Assembly (NCBI GenBank): GCA_036744795.1
Contig: DAIOHK010000001.1
Coordinates: 62,001-126,000 of the forward strand
DNA from: UBA5486 sp036744795
Lineage (GTDB): Bacteria; Bacillota; UBA4882; UBA10575
DNA: 64,000 nucleotides
Direction of reading: 5' to 3'
Part shown: one piece after another, positions 51,324 through 61,038 of the stretch
Layout: every line of letters starts with the position of its first letter
How positions within the stretch are numbered: position 1 is the first letter of the stretch
Notes under the pieces: model-generated
What the model was told of the DNA's origin: nothing
What the model saw: only the letters and a program-made list of their open reading frames with translations
Database searches by the model: none
Made by a program: the position numbers and the translations under genes

Positions 51324-52223
51324 ATGAAAAGGCCAGGCAGAGAATTTTATTTACATTCTGATCTGATTATTGAATATAAAAAAGACGCTCCACAGAGTTT
51401 TGCCTGGGAGAGTCATTTTCATCCGGGCTGTCAAATCTATTTTGTTCATAGTGGGCAAGGTCAAATGCTCCTCGATGATCAATTGATCTCCTTTGAAACC
51501 GGCTACCTTGCTTTAATCGATGCTTTACGGTTACACTATATTACGCCTCATTCTCCTTCCTTTCTCCGTTCGATAATTCATTTTCTACCCTCCTGGTTAG
51601 AAGAATCCGTATCACTCCCAATCGGGCTAAATCGTTTGCTCTCCGGCTCTGGCCCATTAATCTTAAGCCTAACTCCTGAGCAACAGAAAAATCTGGAACT
51701 AAAGATCGAATATCTTAATACACAGTACTGTCGGTGGCAAGAAAGAGCCGACTCCTTACTCGAGACGGAATTGAAGGTTAGGATCGCCAGTCTACTTTTT
51801 GACATCCTAAATTGGATGGAAAAAGCAAGAAAAAACAAAAAAACAGCAAACCCCTTTTTGGTAAAGAACGAAAACGCTCCAGTTAAAACCTCTCTCGCAG
51901 AACAGATGACAAGGTATATCGCCAGTCAGGTTTATGAAAAACTTGATCTCCAAAGTTTGCAGGAAGAATTTAAATTCAGCATTCATCATCTGACCCATCA
52001 TTTTAAAGAGATTACCGGAATCTCTCCGATGCGGTTCTGGAGATTATGTCAAATCAAAGAAGCAAAACGGCTTTTACTCCATACTGACCTTACAATTAGT
52101 GAAATCGCTGACAAACTAAAGTTTGGAACTAGCCAGTATTTTAGCCAAACCTTTAAACAATGGGTTAAGCTCACCCCAAGTGAGTTCCGGAAAATTAGTC
52201 GTTCTCCCCGGCCTAAACTGTAA
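51324..52223 (+). CDS. AraC family transcriptional regulator
   Basis: A 299-residue regulator. The N-terminal ~170 residues form a cupin-like sensing domain (WESHFHPGCQIYFVHSGQGQMLLDDQ). The C-terminal ~100 residues hold two helix-turn-helix motifs (LDLQSLQEEFKFSIHHLTHHFKEITGISPMRFW and LTISEIADKLKFGTSQYFSQTFKQWVKLTPSEFRK). It probably senses the sugar or sugar acid used by the divergent cluster. The ATG at 51324 has AAGGTGGG upstream. Confidence 0.9.
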   Translation: MKRPGREFYLHSDLIIEYKKDAPQSFAWESHFHPGCQIYFVHSGQGQMLLDDQLISFETGYLALIDALRLHYITPHSPSFLRSIIHFLPSWLEESVSLPIGLNRLLSGSGPLILSLTPEQQKNLELKIEYLNTQYCRWQERADSLLETELKVRIASLLFDILNWMEKARKNKKTANPFLVKNENAPVKTSLAEQMTRYIASQVYEKLDLQSLQEEFKFSIHHLTHHFKEITGISPMRFWRLCQIKEAKRLLLHTDLTISEIADKLKFGTSQYFSQTFKQWVKLTPSEFRKISRSPRPKL

Positions 52224-52262
52224 ACTACATTAATAGGTATTTCTTTATCAGCAATAAGTTAA

Positions 52263-52285
52263 GGGCTACAAAGTTTTTGTAGCCC
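52263..52285. terminator. Hairpin between araC and deoD
   Basis: GGGCTACAAA and TTTGTAGCCC form a 10-bp stem. T-tracts after the stem are weak, but its position between two convergent genes suggests shared termination. Confidence 0.5.
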
Positions 52286-52308
52286 AAACAAATTAATTCA
52301 ATAAATAC

Positions 52309-53007
52309 TTACGCAATCTCTAATGCTATTTCCATCATCTCAGTAAAAGTTTTCTCCCTTTCAGCTGCAGTTGTTTCTTCTCTCGAAACTAAGCTATCAC
52401 TGACTGTTAGAATTGAAAGGGCATTAACCTTAAACTTCGCAGCCAAAGTATATAATTCTGCCGTCTCCATCTCTACAGCTAACACGCCAAATTTAGCCCA
52501 TAGCTTCCAGATCTCTGGATCTTCATTATAAAATGTATCTGAAGAAAGAATATTTCCTGCCCTAATTTCTATTCCTTTTTCACAAGCTACAGTATAGGCT
52601 TTTTGCAGCAAATCAAAACTAGCAGTTGGAGCGTAATCCATCCCCTGAAACCGTAAATTATTAATATTGGAATTAGTCGAAGCACTCATTGCCAAGATAA
52701 TATCTCTAATCTTAATGTCAGGTTGCATCGAACCACAACTACCTACCCGGATCAGATTCTTCACCCCATAACTACAAATCAGTTCATTGGCATAGATTGA
52801 TAGTGAAGGCATCCCCATCCCTGATCCTTGTACTGATACTCTTTTCCCTTTATAGTTACCGGTATAGCCATACATTCCCCTTACCTGATTGTAACATATT
52901 GTCTCTTCTAGATATCTTTCGGCAATAAATTTCGCCCGCATCGGATCACCGGGTAAAAGAACAGTCTCCGCCACCTCACCACTCTTTGCCCCAATATGAA
53001 TACTCAT
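52309..53007 (-). CDS. deoD: Purine nucleoside phosphorylase DeoD
   Basis: Phosphorolysis of purine nucleosides. This is the hexameric trimeric-fold (PNP_UDP_1) enzyme of 232 residues: HIGAKSGEVAETVLLPGDPMRAKFIAE, GSGMGMPSLSIYANELI, VGSCGSMQ, a DAYF-like GMDYAPTASFDLL and VEMETAELYTLAAKF with the ribose-binding Glu, and a catalytic Asp in LTVSDSL. It has no operon partner nearby. Confidence 0.93.
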   Translation of the reverse strand: MSIHIGAKSGEVAETVLLPGDPMRAKFIAERYLEETICYNQVRGMYGYTGNYKGKRVSVQGSGMGMPSLSIYANELICSYGVKNLIRVGSCGSMQPDIKIRDIILAMSASTNSNINNLRFQGMDYAPTASFDLLQKAYTVACEKGIEIRAGNILSSDTFYNEDPEIWKLWAKFGVLAVEMETAELYTLAAKFKVNALSILTVSDSLVSREETTAAEREKTFTEMMEIALEIA

Positions 53008-53287
53008 TATTTCAACCCCTTTTCTTGATATTTTGAGAAAATTACATAACTTGTAACTCGAAGCTCGTCATTCGCCACTCAAATTAGAGATTATCATCTC
53101 TCAGTAAATGTTCCTAAACTAATTCTATTTTCTATGAGGAATAATCCTCCTTTTAAATATGTTTCTTTTAAGTTTCCTTTTCATAATCACATTCTCTTGT
53201 AAAACTTGAACTTTTCTCTTATAAAAAATACTTCCAAGGCTAACTCTCAATCGAGCGACTAGAGACGAGCAGCGAGCAACGAAAGTA

Positions 53288-53317
53288 TTGACTTTTGTTT
53301 GATTCCTACGTTACAAT
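53288..53317 (+). promoter_or_regulatory. Sigma-A-like promoter for the HAD phosphatase
   Basis: TTGACT (53288-53293) and TACAAT (53312-53317) with an 18-bp spacer. The resulting leader would carry the MITE-like element before the ATG at 53466. Confidence 0.45.
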
Positions 53318-53347
53318 CAAGTCATTAGAAGAACATTTAAGCTAATT

Positions 53348-53441
53348 GAGGAAATTTCATGATAATTATTTCACATGTCATACCCAAAGACATTTTTCCA
53401 AGTGGCCAAATACACAATTTAGGTAATTATGCAATTCCCTC
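53348..53441. repeat. MITE-like element, both ends present
   Basis: Left end GAGGAAATTTCATGATAATT and right end TAATTATGCAATTCCCTC are inverted copies of the family terminus enclosing 94 bp, 25 bp upstream of the HAD gene start. Confidence 0.55.
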
Positions 53442-53465
53442 ATATTAATAAAGGAGACTTAGAAG

Positions 53466-54260
53466 ATGACATATAAACTAATGGCAGTAGATGTCGATGG
53501 AACACTACTTGATGATGAAAAAAAACTAGATGCAAAAACAATCGAAACTATTAAACTAGCTGTCAAACAAGGCCTAATCTTTACGATCTGTACTGGTAGG
53601 CCGATTCAAGGTGTGGTTCCACTAGTAGAAAAAATCGGTTTGGATTTACCCTTTATTACATATAACGGAGCTATGATCATAAAGGGTAAATCAAGAGAAA
53701 TTCTCTACGACCTGAAAATGACTGATGAAGATGCAAGAGCCGTAATTGAGCTAGGTACAAAATATGGAACTACTATTAGTATCTGGGCTAATAATAAACT
53801 TTATGTCAATAGGTTGAATCAAAAAGCCTACGATTATGGAGCTTTATCTAATACCAAGCCTTTACCAATTAATGATCTTGATGCGATCATAAAAAGCGGG
53901 GTCACAAAAGTCTTATGGTATGATCAAGTCGAAACCATTAATAAATTCCAAAAAGAGGCGGGAAATTATTTAAGCAAAACTATTAATTTTCATACCTCCC
54001 AACCATACTTTCTGGAATTTGTTGATCACAAAGCCTCTAAAGCAAAAGCCTTAGCAAGGCTGGGAGAATATTATGGCATTAAACAAGAAGAGATCATTGC
54101 CGTAGGTGACGGCTATAATGATCTTTCGATGATTGAATATGCTGGTCTTGGAGTGGCAATGGCCAATGCGGAAGAAGCAATCAGAGAAAAAGCCGATTAT
54201 ATTACCCTTACTAATAATGAAAATGGCGTAGCTCACGTTATTGAAAAGTTTATTCTGTGA
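53466..54260 (+). CDS. Cof-type HAD-IIB phosphatase
   Basis: A sugar-phosphate-type phosphatase of 264 residues: motif I MAVDVDGTLLDDEKK, motif II ICTGRPIQGV, a C2B cap domain (residues ~85-190), motif III Lys in VDHKASKAKALARL, and motif IV AVGDGYNDLSMIEYAGLGVAMANA. The substrate is unknown; YidA-type relatives act on sugar phosphates and flavin or PLP precursors. It is a single gene with its own promoter. Confidence 0.9.
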   Translation: MTYKLMAVDVDGTLLDDEKKLDAKTIETIKLAVKQGLIFTICTGRPIQGVVPLVEKIGLDLPFITYNGAMIIKGKSREILYDLKMTDEDARAVIELGTKYGTTISIWANNKLYVNRLNQKAYDYGALSNTKPLPINDLDAIIKSGVTKVLWYDQVETINKFQKEAGNYLSKTINFHTSQPYFLEFVDHKASKAKALARLGEYYGIKQEEIIAVGDGYNDLSMIEYAGLGVAMANAEEAIREKADYITLTNNENGVAHVIEKFIL

Positions 54261-54344
54261 TCAAAAGTACACAACGCAAAAAGCTTCTGGTATTAAATGA
54301 ACAAAGCACGGATTCAGTTATTGTGGTTAAATTAAAAATAATTG

Positions 54345-54362
54345 AATTATGCAATTCCTTAA
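54345..54362. repeat. End of MITE-like repeat
   Basis: AATTATGCAATTCCTTAA is an inverted copy of the family terminus. GTGGTTAAATTAAAAATAAT before it resembles the subterminal part. It lies between the convergent HAD and aldo/keto reductase genes. Confidence 0.5.
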
Positions 54363-54477
54363 ACTGCAAATAAACTGTCGTAACTCGTCCTCGGTCGCTT
54401 AGCTTTGAAAGGTTTTTTGGGCTAATTAAACGCTAAAACCAACTTACAAATGTAATTTCCATTTTTATTATTAAAAC

Positions 54478-55425
54478 TTAGATCAATCTAATAGCAAACT
54501 GCGGACAGGCTCCCACACAATAACCACAGGTGAGACATTTTTCTTCTTCAATATATGCCTTCCCTTCTTTGGGGGTAATAGCGTGATTTGGACAAGTTTC
54601 AACACACTTAAAGCAACCTGCACATAAACTTTTTACTACTAGAAAACGTTTCTCCATTGCTGCAACTGAAGGAAAAACCTTTGGCTTTTCCCCTTCGAAA
54701 TAAGCCAGGTTAAATTCAACTTCCTCCTGACTGACCATACCAATCGCAATTGAAGAATACCCTGGTAGAGAACGGCCATAGGCTATAGCTTCTTCAAATT
54801 CACCTACTAAACTCCCGCCCCCCAGAACCTTCATAAAATATACCCCTTTACCTTGAGAAACACATTTGGCAATTGCCTTCTCCATATCTTCCCTATTTCC
54901 ATCAAGGATACCAAGGCCCTTTTTATTAATAATCGGAAAAACTACATCGATCTCTTTTAATCCAGAAGCCAATTCAGTTACCTTTGCCGAATGAGTACTA
55001 ATCCCAACAGCCTTAATCCGTCCTTTTTCTTTATTCTCCACTAAACATTCTAAAGCGCCTCTTCTTTTTTTAAAAACATCTACACCTGCTCTAGCCGCAT
55101 GAAGATGAAATATATCAATATAATCAAGTTCCAGCTCGTTTAGAGCCTGATCAATAGCTTTTTGCATCTCATCAAAAGACTTAGCTGGTGATTTAGAAGC
55201 AATAATTGGACGTTCTTTAGCTCGTTTAATCGCTAAGCGAATTGGCTCATAAGTTTTATATCCTTGTGCAGTATCAATAAAATTAACTCCTCCTGCAAGC
55301 GCAGTACTTATTAGATCCGCACATTCCTCCACCGGTAAATTTTTTTGGAGCGGACCCATTGGTAATGCACCAAAACAAAGTTCTGTTACTTCTATCCCAG
55401 TTCTTCCCAATAGATTTTTCTTCAT
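54478..55425 (-). CDS. Aldo/keto reductase with C-terminal 2[4Fe-4S] ferredoxin domain
   Basis: A 315-residue protein. The AKR barrel has FIDTAQGYKTYE (catalytic Asp and Tyr), the Lys in IASKSP and the His in DIFHLHAAR. The last ~60 residues hold two 4Fe-4S motifs (CAGCFKCVETCP and CLTCGYCVGACP). Such fusions are common in anaerobic Firmicutes; the electron donor may be ferredoxin rather than NADPH alone. The substrate is unknown. It is monocistronic. Confidence 0.88.
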   Translation of the reverse strand: MKKNLLGRTGIEVTELCFGALPMGPLQKNLPVEECADLISTALAGGVNFIDTAQGYKTYEPIRLAIKRAKERPIIASKSPAKSFDEMQKAIDQALNELELDYIDIFHLHAARAGVDVFKKRRGALECLVENKEKGRIKAVGISTHSAKVTELASGLKEIDVVFPIINKKGLGILDGNREDMEKAIAKCVSQGKGVYFMKVLGGGSLVGEFEEAIAYGRSLPGYSSIAIGMVSQEEVEFNLAYFEGEKPKVFPSVAAMEKRFLVVKSLCAGCFKCVETCPNHAITPKEGKAYIEEEKCLTCGYCVGACPQFAIRLI

Positions 55426-55544
55426 CAGTTACACCTTTCTTTGTTTCAAAAATAGTTAACTTATCATAAAAATAATTTCCTTTAATAATACCTTCAAAAT
55501 TACTATTATTAGCTTTAAATTATTTCTTAAAAACTCTGTTTTAG

Positions 55545-56102
55545 TTACCCTGAATTCTGCTCTTCTGATATTATGACATCCGTTTTTTCTTCAGAAACGA
55601 GCATATCTTCCACAAGTTTTTCATCATTAAGATCCATAATTTTATCCATTTCTAATAAAAGAATCAACCGCTCACCTAATTTGCCCATAGCCTTTAAGTA
55701 TCTAGTTTTTTCCTGCGTTTTAAAATCTGTAGCCGGTTGTATTTTATCTTCGGGAATATTTGCAATATCAAGAACACGATCAACCGTTAAACCCATAATC
55801 TTACCATTGACTTCTGTAACAATAATAACTTGAAATTCATTTTCCTCTTTATCCGGTAGTCCAAGCCTTTTGCGCATATTTAATACGGGAATCACTTCTC
55901 CACGGAAATTAATGACTCCTTCCACATATGTAGGAGCGTGGGGAATCTTCGTAGGAACTAAATAACGAATAATCTCTTGTACCTTAAGAACTTCCAAACC
56001 ATACTCTTCGTTTCCAACCATAAAAATCATATACTGCTGTTCATTTTCAGTATCAGTAAACTGAAGATTCAAAAGATCAATAGTACTATCATTCCTCGCC
56101 AT
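55545..56102 (-). CDS. cheW: Chemotaxis coupling protein CheW
   Basis: Links chemoreceptors to CheA. The CheW SH3-like fold covers residues ~18-155: QYMIFMVGNEEYGLEVLKVQEIIRYLVPTKIPHAPTYVEGVINFRGEVIPVLNMRKRLGLP and LTVDRVLDIANIPEDKIQP. It has an extra acidic C-terminal tail (~30 residues, DEKLVEDMLVSEEKTD) that many CheW proteins lack. It is located 95 bp downstream of cheA on the same strand. Confidence 0.92.
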   Translation of the reverse strand: MARNDSTIDLLNLQFTDTENEQQYMIFMVGNEEYGLEVLKVQEIIRYLVPTKIPHAPTYVEGVINFRGEVIPVLNMRKRLGLPDKEENEFQVIIVTEVNGKIMGLTVDRVLDIANIPEDKIQPATDFKTQEKTRYLKAMGKLGERLILLLEMDKIMDLNDEKLVEDMLVSEEKTDVIISEEQNSG

Positions 56103-56197
56103 TGCTCATCCTCCTTTATAAATATTTTTCATAAACCAGCTGTTTAACCAAGAAAGATTAATTACACCTATAGCCTAGTTAAAGGAAATAACTTTTT

Positions 56198-58183
56198 TTA
56201 TATTCTAACTACCGAATCAACAATAGATTGCGTATCTATAATAAGAGCAATATCTCCACTTCCCAATAGTGACGCCCCAGCAATATCAGGTGTAGTCCCC
56301 AATGCCTTATTTACTCGTTTAATCATTACTTCTTCCAAACCAAGCAATTCTTCAACAATCAAACCAACATGACTTCGCCCATAGTTAATGATTACTATTC
56401 GTAGCTGTTCCGGGTTTTTCTCACAAACAAAGTTAAATTTTTCTCCTAGATCAATTAGAGGAATAACCTCTGGATAACGATAATATACCTTTTTCCCATT
56501 AACATCATGAATCTCATCCTCTTTAATCACTATGTTCTGGGCAATGTCATTAACAGGAATCCCAAATATCTGCCCACCTAGTTCAACCATAAACGACTGG
56601 ATAATTGCTAGTGTAAGGGGAATTTTCAGGGAAAAAGTAGTACTTTTTCCAAGCTCAGTATTAACTTCAATACTTCCTCGTAATCGTTGTATTGCGTTTT
56701 TAACTATATCAAGACCAACTCCACGCCCAGAAAGGTCACTAACCTTTTCTGTAGTGGACAAACCTGGTGTAAAAATTAGATCAAGAATCTCCTGTCGAGA
56801 AAGCTGATCTTGTTCCGTAATAGTTCCAGCTAAAATAGCCTTTTTTCGAATTTTTTCCATATCTAGTCCCTGTCCATCATCAGTAAGCCTAATGATAATA
56901 TACCCGCCTTCCTGGCGTGCTTCAACAATAATCTTACCTTTAGGATCTTTTCCTACCTTTACCCGTTCTTCTATACTTTCAATACCATGATCAATAGCAT
57001 TTCGAAAAAGATGAGTTAAAGGATCAATTAACTCTTCAACAATCTGTTTATCAATTTCGGTTTCTTCACCATGGAATTGGACTTCTACTTTTTTTCCACA
57101 CCGTTTTGCCATATCTCGTATACTTTTAGGGAAACGCGAAAATAGCTGCTTAATTGGAACCATCCGGAGTTCCAAAATATCTGTTTGTAATACATTATAG
57201 ACCTGATCAAGTTCTTGCAATGTTTTACCTAATTGTTCCCAAGTAGCTTTCTCTTGGTATGAACCTTTTTGCGCAAGATGAAGAAGAGAGGTTTTTAAAG
57301 TTAATACCTTACCCATCTGATTAATTAGTTTGTCAATTTTCTCAGCCTCCACCCGGATGGTTCCAGCCGTAGCAGAAACATGCTGTTCTTCTCGCGGAAC
57401 CCATTTACGGATGTTTACCTTAACAGCATCAAGGGACAAGAATTCAATTTTTTTTATTTCGTCAGGTGATAAACTTTTTTCACAAAGTAAAACAACTTTA
57501 TATTCAAAAAAATCTTCTTCTGCTAATCTTTCTTTTGGTGGATTGCTTGCTAGAATACCACCAAAATTCTGTAATTCATTGTAAAAAATCAAGGCCGAAG
57601 CTCCAGGAAAGACAGTTTCTGTAGAAAACAAAACATTAATTCCGTAAACAGATTTCCCTGCTTTCTGCCAAGAAGCAACGGTTTCTTTTTGCTGTTGAGT
57701 CAAAACCAAAGAATTAGATTCTGGTTTAGGCAAAACATTAAACTGCTTATCTTTTACATCTTGGTTTTCTTTCCCTTTCTCTTCTCTTAATTTTTTAAAA
57801 ATAGGAATCCATCTATTCAAATATGGCGTAAGGTTATTTTTATTATCGCCCTCAAAAAATGCAGTTACATCATCAGTAAATTCTAAGAGTAAATCTATAA
57901 CCTTATCTTTTAAAACGTATTTATTATCTCGAACCATCGAAAATAGATTTTCTAATTCATGCACAACATCTTTTAACTCTACTAAACCCACAATTCCAGC
58001 TGAACCCTTAATATTATGGGCAATTCTAAACATTTCATTAATAAATTCTTTTTGTCGATCGGGGTTCTGTTCTATTTGCAGCAAAATAAAGACTAATCTT
58101 TCAATCAGCTCTTTTGCTTCATTTATAAAGGTAGAAAGCAATTCTGCATCAATTTTATAACTATCCTCTTTCAATTTATTCAT
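56198..58183 (-). CDS. cheA: Chemotaxis histidine kinase CheA
   Basis: A soluble histidine kinase of 661 residues. HPt domain P1 has the phosphorylated His in FRIAHNIKGSAG near residue 56. A P2-like segment spans ~135-280. P3 dimerisation is at ~290-360. The P4 ATPase has N box HLFRNAIDHGIES, G1 LTDDGQGLD and G2 SGRGVGLDIVK. The P5 CheW-like C-terminus follows. The ATG at 58183 has a GGGGGG stretch upstream; the longer frame to 58207 lacks a better start. It is followed by cheW. Confidence 0.95.
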   Translation of the reverse strand: MNKLKEDSYKIDAELLSTFINEAKELIERLVFILLQIEQNPDRQKEFINEMFRIAHNIKGSAGIVGLVELKDVVHELENLFSMVRDNKYVLKDKVIDLLLEFTDDVTAFFEGDNKNNLTPYLNRWIPIFKKLREEKGKENQDVKDKQFNVLPKPESNSLVLTQQQKETVASWQKAGKSVYGINVLFSTETVFPGASALIFYNELQNFGGILASNPPKERLAEEDFFEYKVVLLCEKSLSPDEIKKIEFLSLDAVKVNIRKWVPREEQHVSATAGTIRVEAEKIDKLINQMGKVLTLKTSLLHLAQKGSYQEKATWEQLGKTLQELDQVYNVLQTDILELRMVPIKQLFSRFPKSIRDMAKRCGKKVEVQFHGEETEIDKQIVEELIDPLTHLFRNAIDHGIESIEERVKVGKDPKGKIIVEARQEGGYIIIRLTDDGQGLDMEKIRKKAILAGTITEQDQLSRQEILDLIFTPGLSTTEKVSDLSGRGVGLDIVKNAIQRLRGSIEVNTELGKSTTFSLKIPLTLAIIQSFMVELGGQIFGIPVNDIAQNIVIKEDEIHDVNGKKVYYRYPEVIPLIDLGEKFNFVCEKNPEQLRIVIINYGRSHVGLIVEELLGLEEVMIKRVNKALGTTPDIAGASLLGSGDIALIIDTQSIVDSVVRI

Positions 58184-58251
58184 GGTAGCCCCCCTAAACT
58201 CGACCAAATAATTTTTGATACTTCTTTTACTATTTTTAAATTATTTTATTT

Positions 58252-58305
58252 GAGGGAATTGCAAAATTACCTTAAGCATTATCGAGCCAGTAATGCAATT
58301 CCCTA
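58252..58305. repeat. Minimal MITE-like element (54 bp)
   Basis: GAGGGAATTGCAAAATTAC and GTAATGCAATTCCCT form a nearly complete inverted repeat with a short centre. It is the smallest two-ended copy in the window, in the gap between the receptor gene and cheA. Confidence 0.6.
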
Positions 58306-58449
58306 ATATCTTTGTTACAAGTGATATAAACAAATCTCACACCCATTTATTGTTAATTCATGAAGTATACCCGAGTTCTAGTAACAAAAAGTCAAAACAA
58401 CGGTAATTAGCTATCCTTACCTGCTTAAATCAAAAACATCAGAAAACCC

Positions 58450-60327
58450 TCAAAATTTATCTAGGCTATCCTGTTTAAAATCACGATGTACCGTATTAGC
58501 AAATTCTGATTTAACTTGTGTTGTTTTTTTCTCATCTTTTGCTGCTCGATAATCTTTAGTTTCTCGATTCCAATGTTTCCCCCGTTTTTTACTTTTAACA
58601 TGACCAATCATATTTTGTACTTTTTCTGCTTCAGCACTTAGGTTTTGACTAGTAGAGGTAATTTCCTCTACCATTGCCGCATTTTGTTGGGTAACCTGAT
58701 TCAATTGTTCGGCAGAAGCCTGAATTTGCTGCGAAGCACTTGCTTGTTCTCGCATAGCTGCAGCTACTTCGACAACCACATCTGAAGTACGTTTTGTATT
58801 ATCAACTATCTTATCTAGGATACCTGCCGATTTCTTAACCATATCATGACCTTTAACACTCCGGTCAACACTTTCATTAATTAAATCTTCAATTTCTTTT
58901 GCTGATTCCGCAGCACGACCCGCCAGATTTCTAACTTCCGCTGCTACTACAGCAAACCCTCTACCCTGTTCTCCGGCACGGGCTGCTTCTACAGCTGCAT
59001 TTAAAGCCAAAAGGTTAGTCTGAAAAGCTATATCATCAACTAGTTTGATAATTTCAGCGATCTGTTGACTACTAGCTGCAATCTGTTCCATAGCACCCAT
59101 AGTCTCCTGAATTGAACTTTCACCTTCTCTTACTACTTCCATTGTTGTTTTAACAATTTGATCCGCTTGATTAGAACTAGCAGCAACCTGTTGAATCGAT
59201 GAGTTAACCTCTTCTAATGTAGAAGTAATCTCTTCTAAAGTGGCTGCTTGTTCTTGGGTACGCTGAGAAAGATCCTGATTACCAGTAGCAATCTCTCCAG
59301 AAGCCTGTTTTACCATCTGTGTACTCTCAAAAATTGGTAAACTAACCGTTCTAGAAAAAGCATTACTAATAATCACAATCAATACCATGATTCCTCCTAT
59401 TACAATTAACATATAAAACTGCATCTTTTTAACCGAAGCATATGCCTCATCATAATCAATCTCCATTATAAACCCCATAGGGTGTTCTCCTAAATTAAAT
59501 ACATTCAGACAAGTCAGGCATTTATTCCCTTGATAATCATCAAGTAACATAAATTCCAAGTAATCAGTATCATGATTCCGAATAGCAGGTGTTAGCAGCT
59601 CCGCACCCTTAGTATTTATTTTTGTTTTTAAAATCTCATAATTCTTATTAAACCTAGGTTCCGTAAGCAAGTATTGATTTTGATCAATAAAATAAGCATC
59701 AGCAGTTTTACCAACAATGTCAATCCCATCTAAGACGATCTCACCAATTTGATTTGCTTCTAAAATTAAACCTACTGTCCCTAGTACTTCGGTAGATATC
59801 TCTTCGCTAAAAACTGGAGAAACCACAATCATAACATTTTCATTAATTTCCGATAAATATTCTATAGTAGAATTAGTATGTTTTCCTGCTAAGGCCTGCT
59901 GAATATAATCATGATTTTTCAAATCAACAGATAATAACTTATTATTTGTTGTACAGATTACTCGTCCTTTATTATCTGTTATCATTAAATGATACTCTTG
60001 TTTTAGCTTCTGTAATAAAGGATTTAAATTTTCCTCCCTAATAAAATCCCGTTCACCTTCTGTCTGAGCATCATAATAAGTAGTGAGTCCCTTTTTTAAA
60101 CTTTCCAGCTGAGCAACTAGCCTAGCATGATCTGTATATTTAGCAATATTGTCCCCAAAAGCACCTTCTGTAGCAGTAACATATAAATCTAAGGTTCTTT
60201 CAACTTCTTCTGTAAGACTCTTGGAAGTATAAACATAGGCAATTGCAGTGTTAATCCCCATAGAAAGCATTCCAACCAACAAAAACAGTAGAACCAGTTT
60301 TTGACCAAGTGTCATTTTTTTAAACAT
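58450..60327 (-). CDS. Methyl-accepting chemotaxis protein
   Basis: A 625-residue transmembrane receptor. One helix lies near residues 9-30. A large extracellular Cache-type sensor occupies residues ~32-300 (LMITDNKGRVICTTNN, YFIDQNQYLLTEPRF). A second helix (YMLIVIGGIMVLIVIISNAF) is near 310. Only about 30 residues separate this helix from the signalling domain, too few for a full HAMP. The signalling hairpin is typical (IAFQTNLLALNAAVEAARAGEQGRGFAVVAAEVRNLAGRAAESAKEI). The ligand is unknown. The gene is upstream of cheA on the same strand. Confidence 0.92.
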   Translation of the reverse strand: MFKKMTLGQKLVLLFLLVGMLSMGINTAIAYVYTSKSLTEEVERTLDLYVTATEGAFGDNIAKYTDHARLVAQLESLKKGLTTYYDAQTEGERDFIREENLNPLLQKLKQEYHLMITDNKGRVICTTNNKLLSVDLKNHDYIQQALAGKHTNSTIEYLSEINENVMIVVSPVFSEEISTEVLGTVGLILEANQIGEIVLDGIDIVGKTADAYFIDQNQYLLTEPRFNKNYEILKTKINTKGAELLTPAIRNHDTDYLEFMLLDDYQGNKCLTCLNVFNLGEHPMGFIMEIDYDEAYASVKKMQFYMLIVIGGIMVLIVIISNAFSRTVSLPIFESTQMVKQASGEIATGNQDLSQRTQEQAATLEEITSTLEEVNSSIQQVAASSNQADQIVKTTMEVVREGESSIQETMGAMEQIAASSQQIAEIIKLVDDIAFQTNLLALNAAVEAARAGEQGRGFAVVAAEVRNLAGRAAESAKEIEDLINESVDRSVKGHDMVKKSAGILDKIVDNTKRTSDVVVEVAAAMREQASASQQIQASAEQLNQVTQQNAAMVEEITSTSQNLSAEAEKVQNMIGHVKSKKRGKHWNRETKDYRAAKDEKKTTQVKSEFANTVHRDFKQDSLDKF

Positions 60328-61038
60328 CTATATGCCTCCCAAAGTTTAATAAACCTAAACTTTATTCTGAACAAAGCTATTTTTTATTACAAAACCACCT
60401 CTTTTAATATGATGTAAACTTTGTTTATGTAAAATCTCATTATTACCCAATAGTTTCTAGTTTGAATTTTCTGATAATATATGCAGTTATTAATACAAGA
60501 TCTTTTGAGGGTGTATGCCAAAACCAATATAATATCACTAAATAATTTCCATGATTTCGTAATAATTATTGACATTTTCCGTTTTTAGGTTTCTTGTAGT
60601 TATTTATGTTATCGGTTAACTTGCAGAAAAAATTAGTTCTTTTCTTACATAATTTCTAAAACTCATTTAAAAATCGACATAAAAAATGTAGCTAATTTGT
60701 TTTTAGTTACATTTTTAGGTTGCTAAATTTTATCATTATTTAAGTTATCGGTTTATACACCATTAATAATCAATCTTGTTTTAACACAATAACAATAATA
60801 TAGTTATTATTAGACATAAAAAACACGGTTAATTAATGTTCAGTCTAAAATTTTAGGTTACTAAATTTCTATTTAAAATGTCCCTAAAATTATACCCAAA
60901 CATTTTTCACCGTGTTTATTTAAAAACATTATTTGATAAAACTTAAGGAATTGCATAATTATTAATGGACTGCACAATTGGCTAAATAACCATCAATTCT
61001 TTATATAGTAATTTGTTATTAATTTAATATTATCTAGC
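60328..61038. other. 711-bp AT-rich gap with internal duplication
   Basis: No gene is visible. Two diverged copies of a ~140-bp unit are present (roughly 60605-60745 and 60735-60880), sharing GTTATCGGTT, GACATAAAAAA and TTTTAGGTTNCTAAATTT. The first unit forms a hairpin AAAAATGTAGCTAA / TTAGTTACATTTTT. AAACACGG / CCGTGTTT pairs lie around the second. A MITE-like end (CTTAAGGAATTGCATAATTA) is at 60942-60961. Confidence 0.55.

Larger units (their letters stand above)
53008..53465. other. 458-bp divergent gap between deoD and the HAD gene
   Basis: It contains CTCG-rich repeats (around 53056-53080 and 53250-53282, similar to the direct repeats at 4613 and 36020), a promoter candidate at 53288-53317 and a MITE-like element at 53348-53441. 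No gene is visible. Confidence 0.5.

Noticed and set aside
60387..60575. 62-codon minus-strand frame upstream of the chemoreceptor
   Set aside because: AT-rich random-looking composition (many Ile/Tyr/Lys) with no ribosome site; it overlaps the receptor's leader region.
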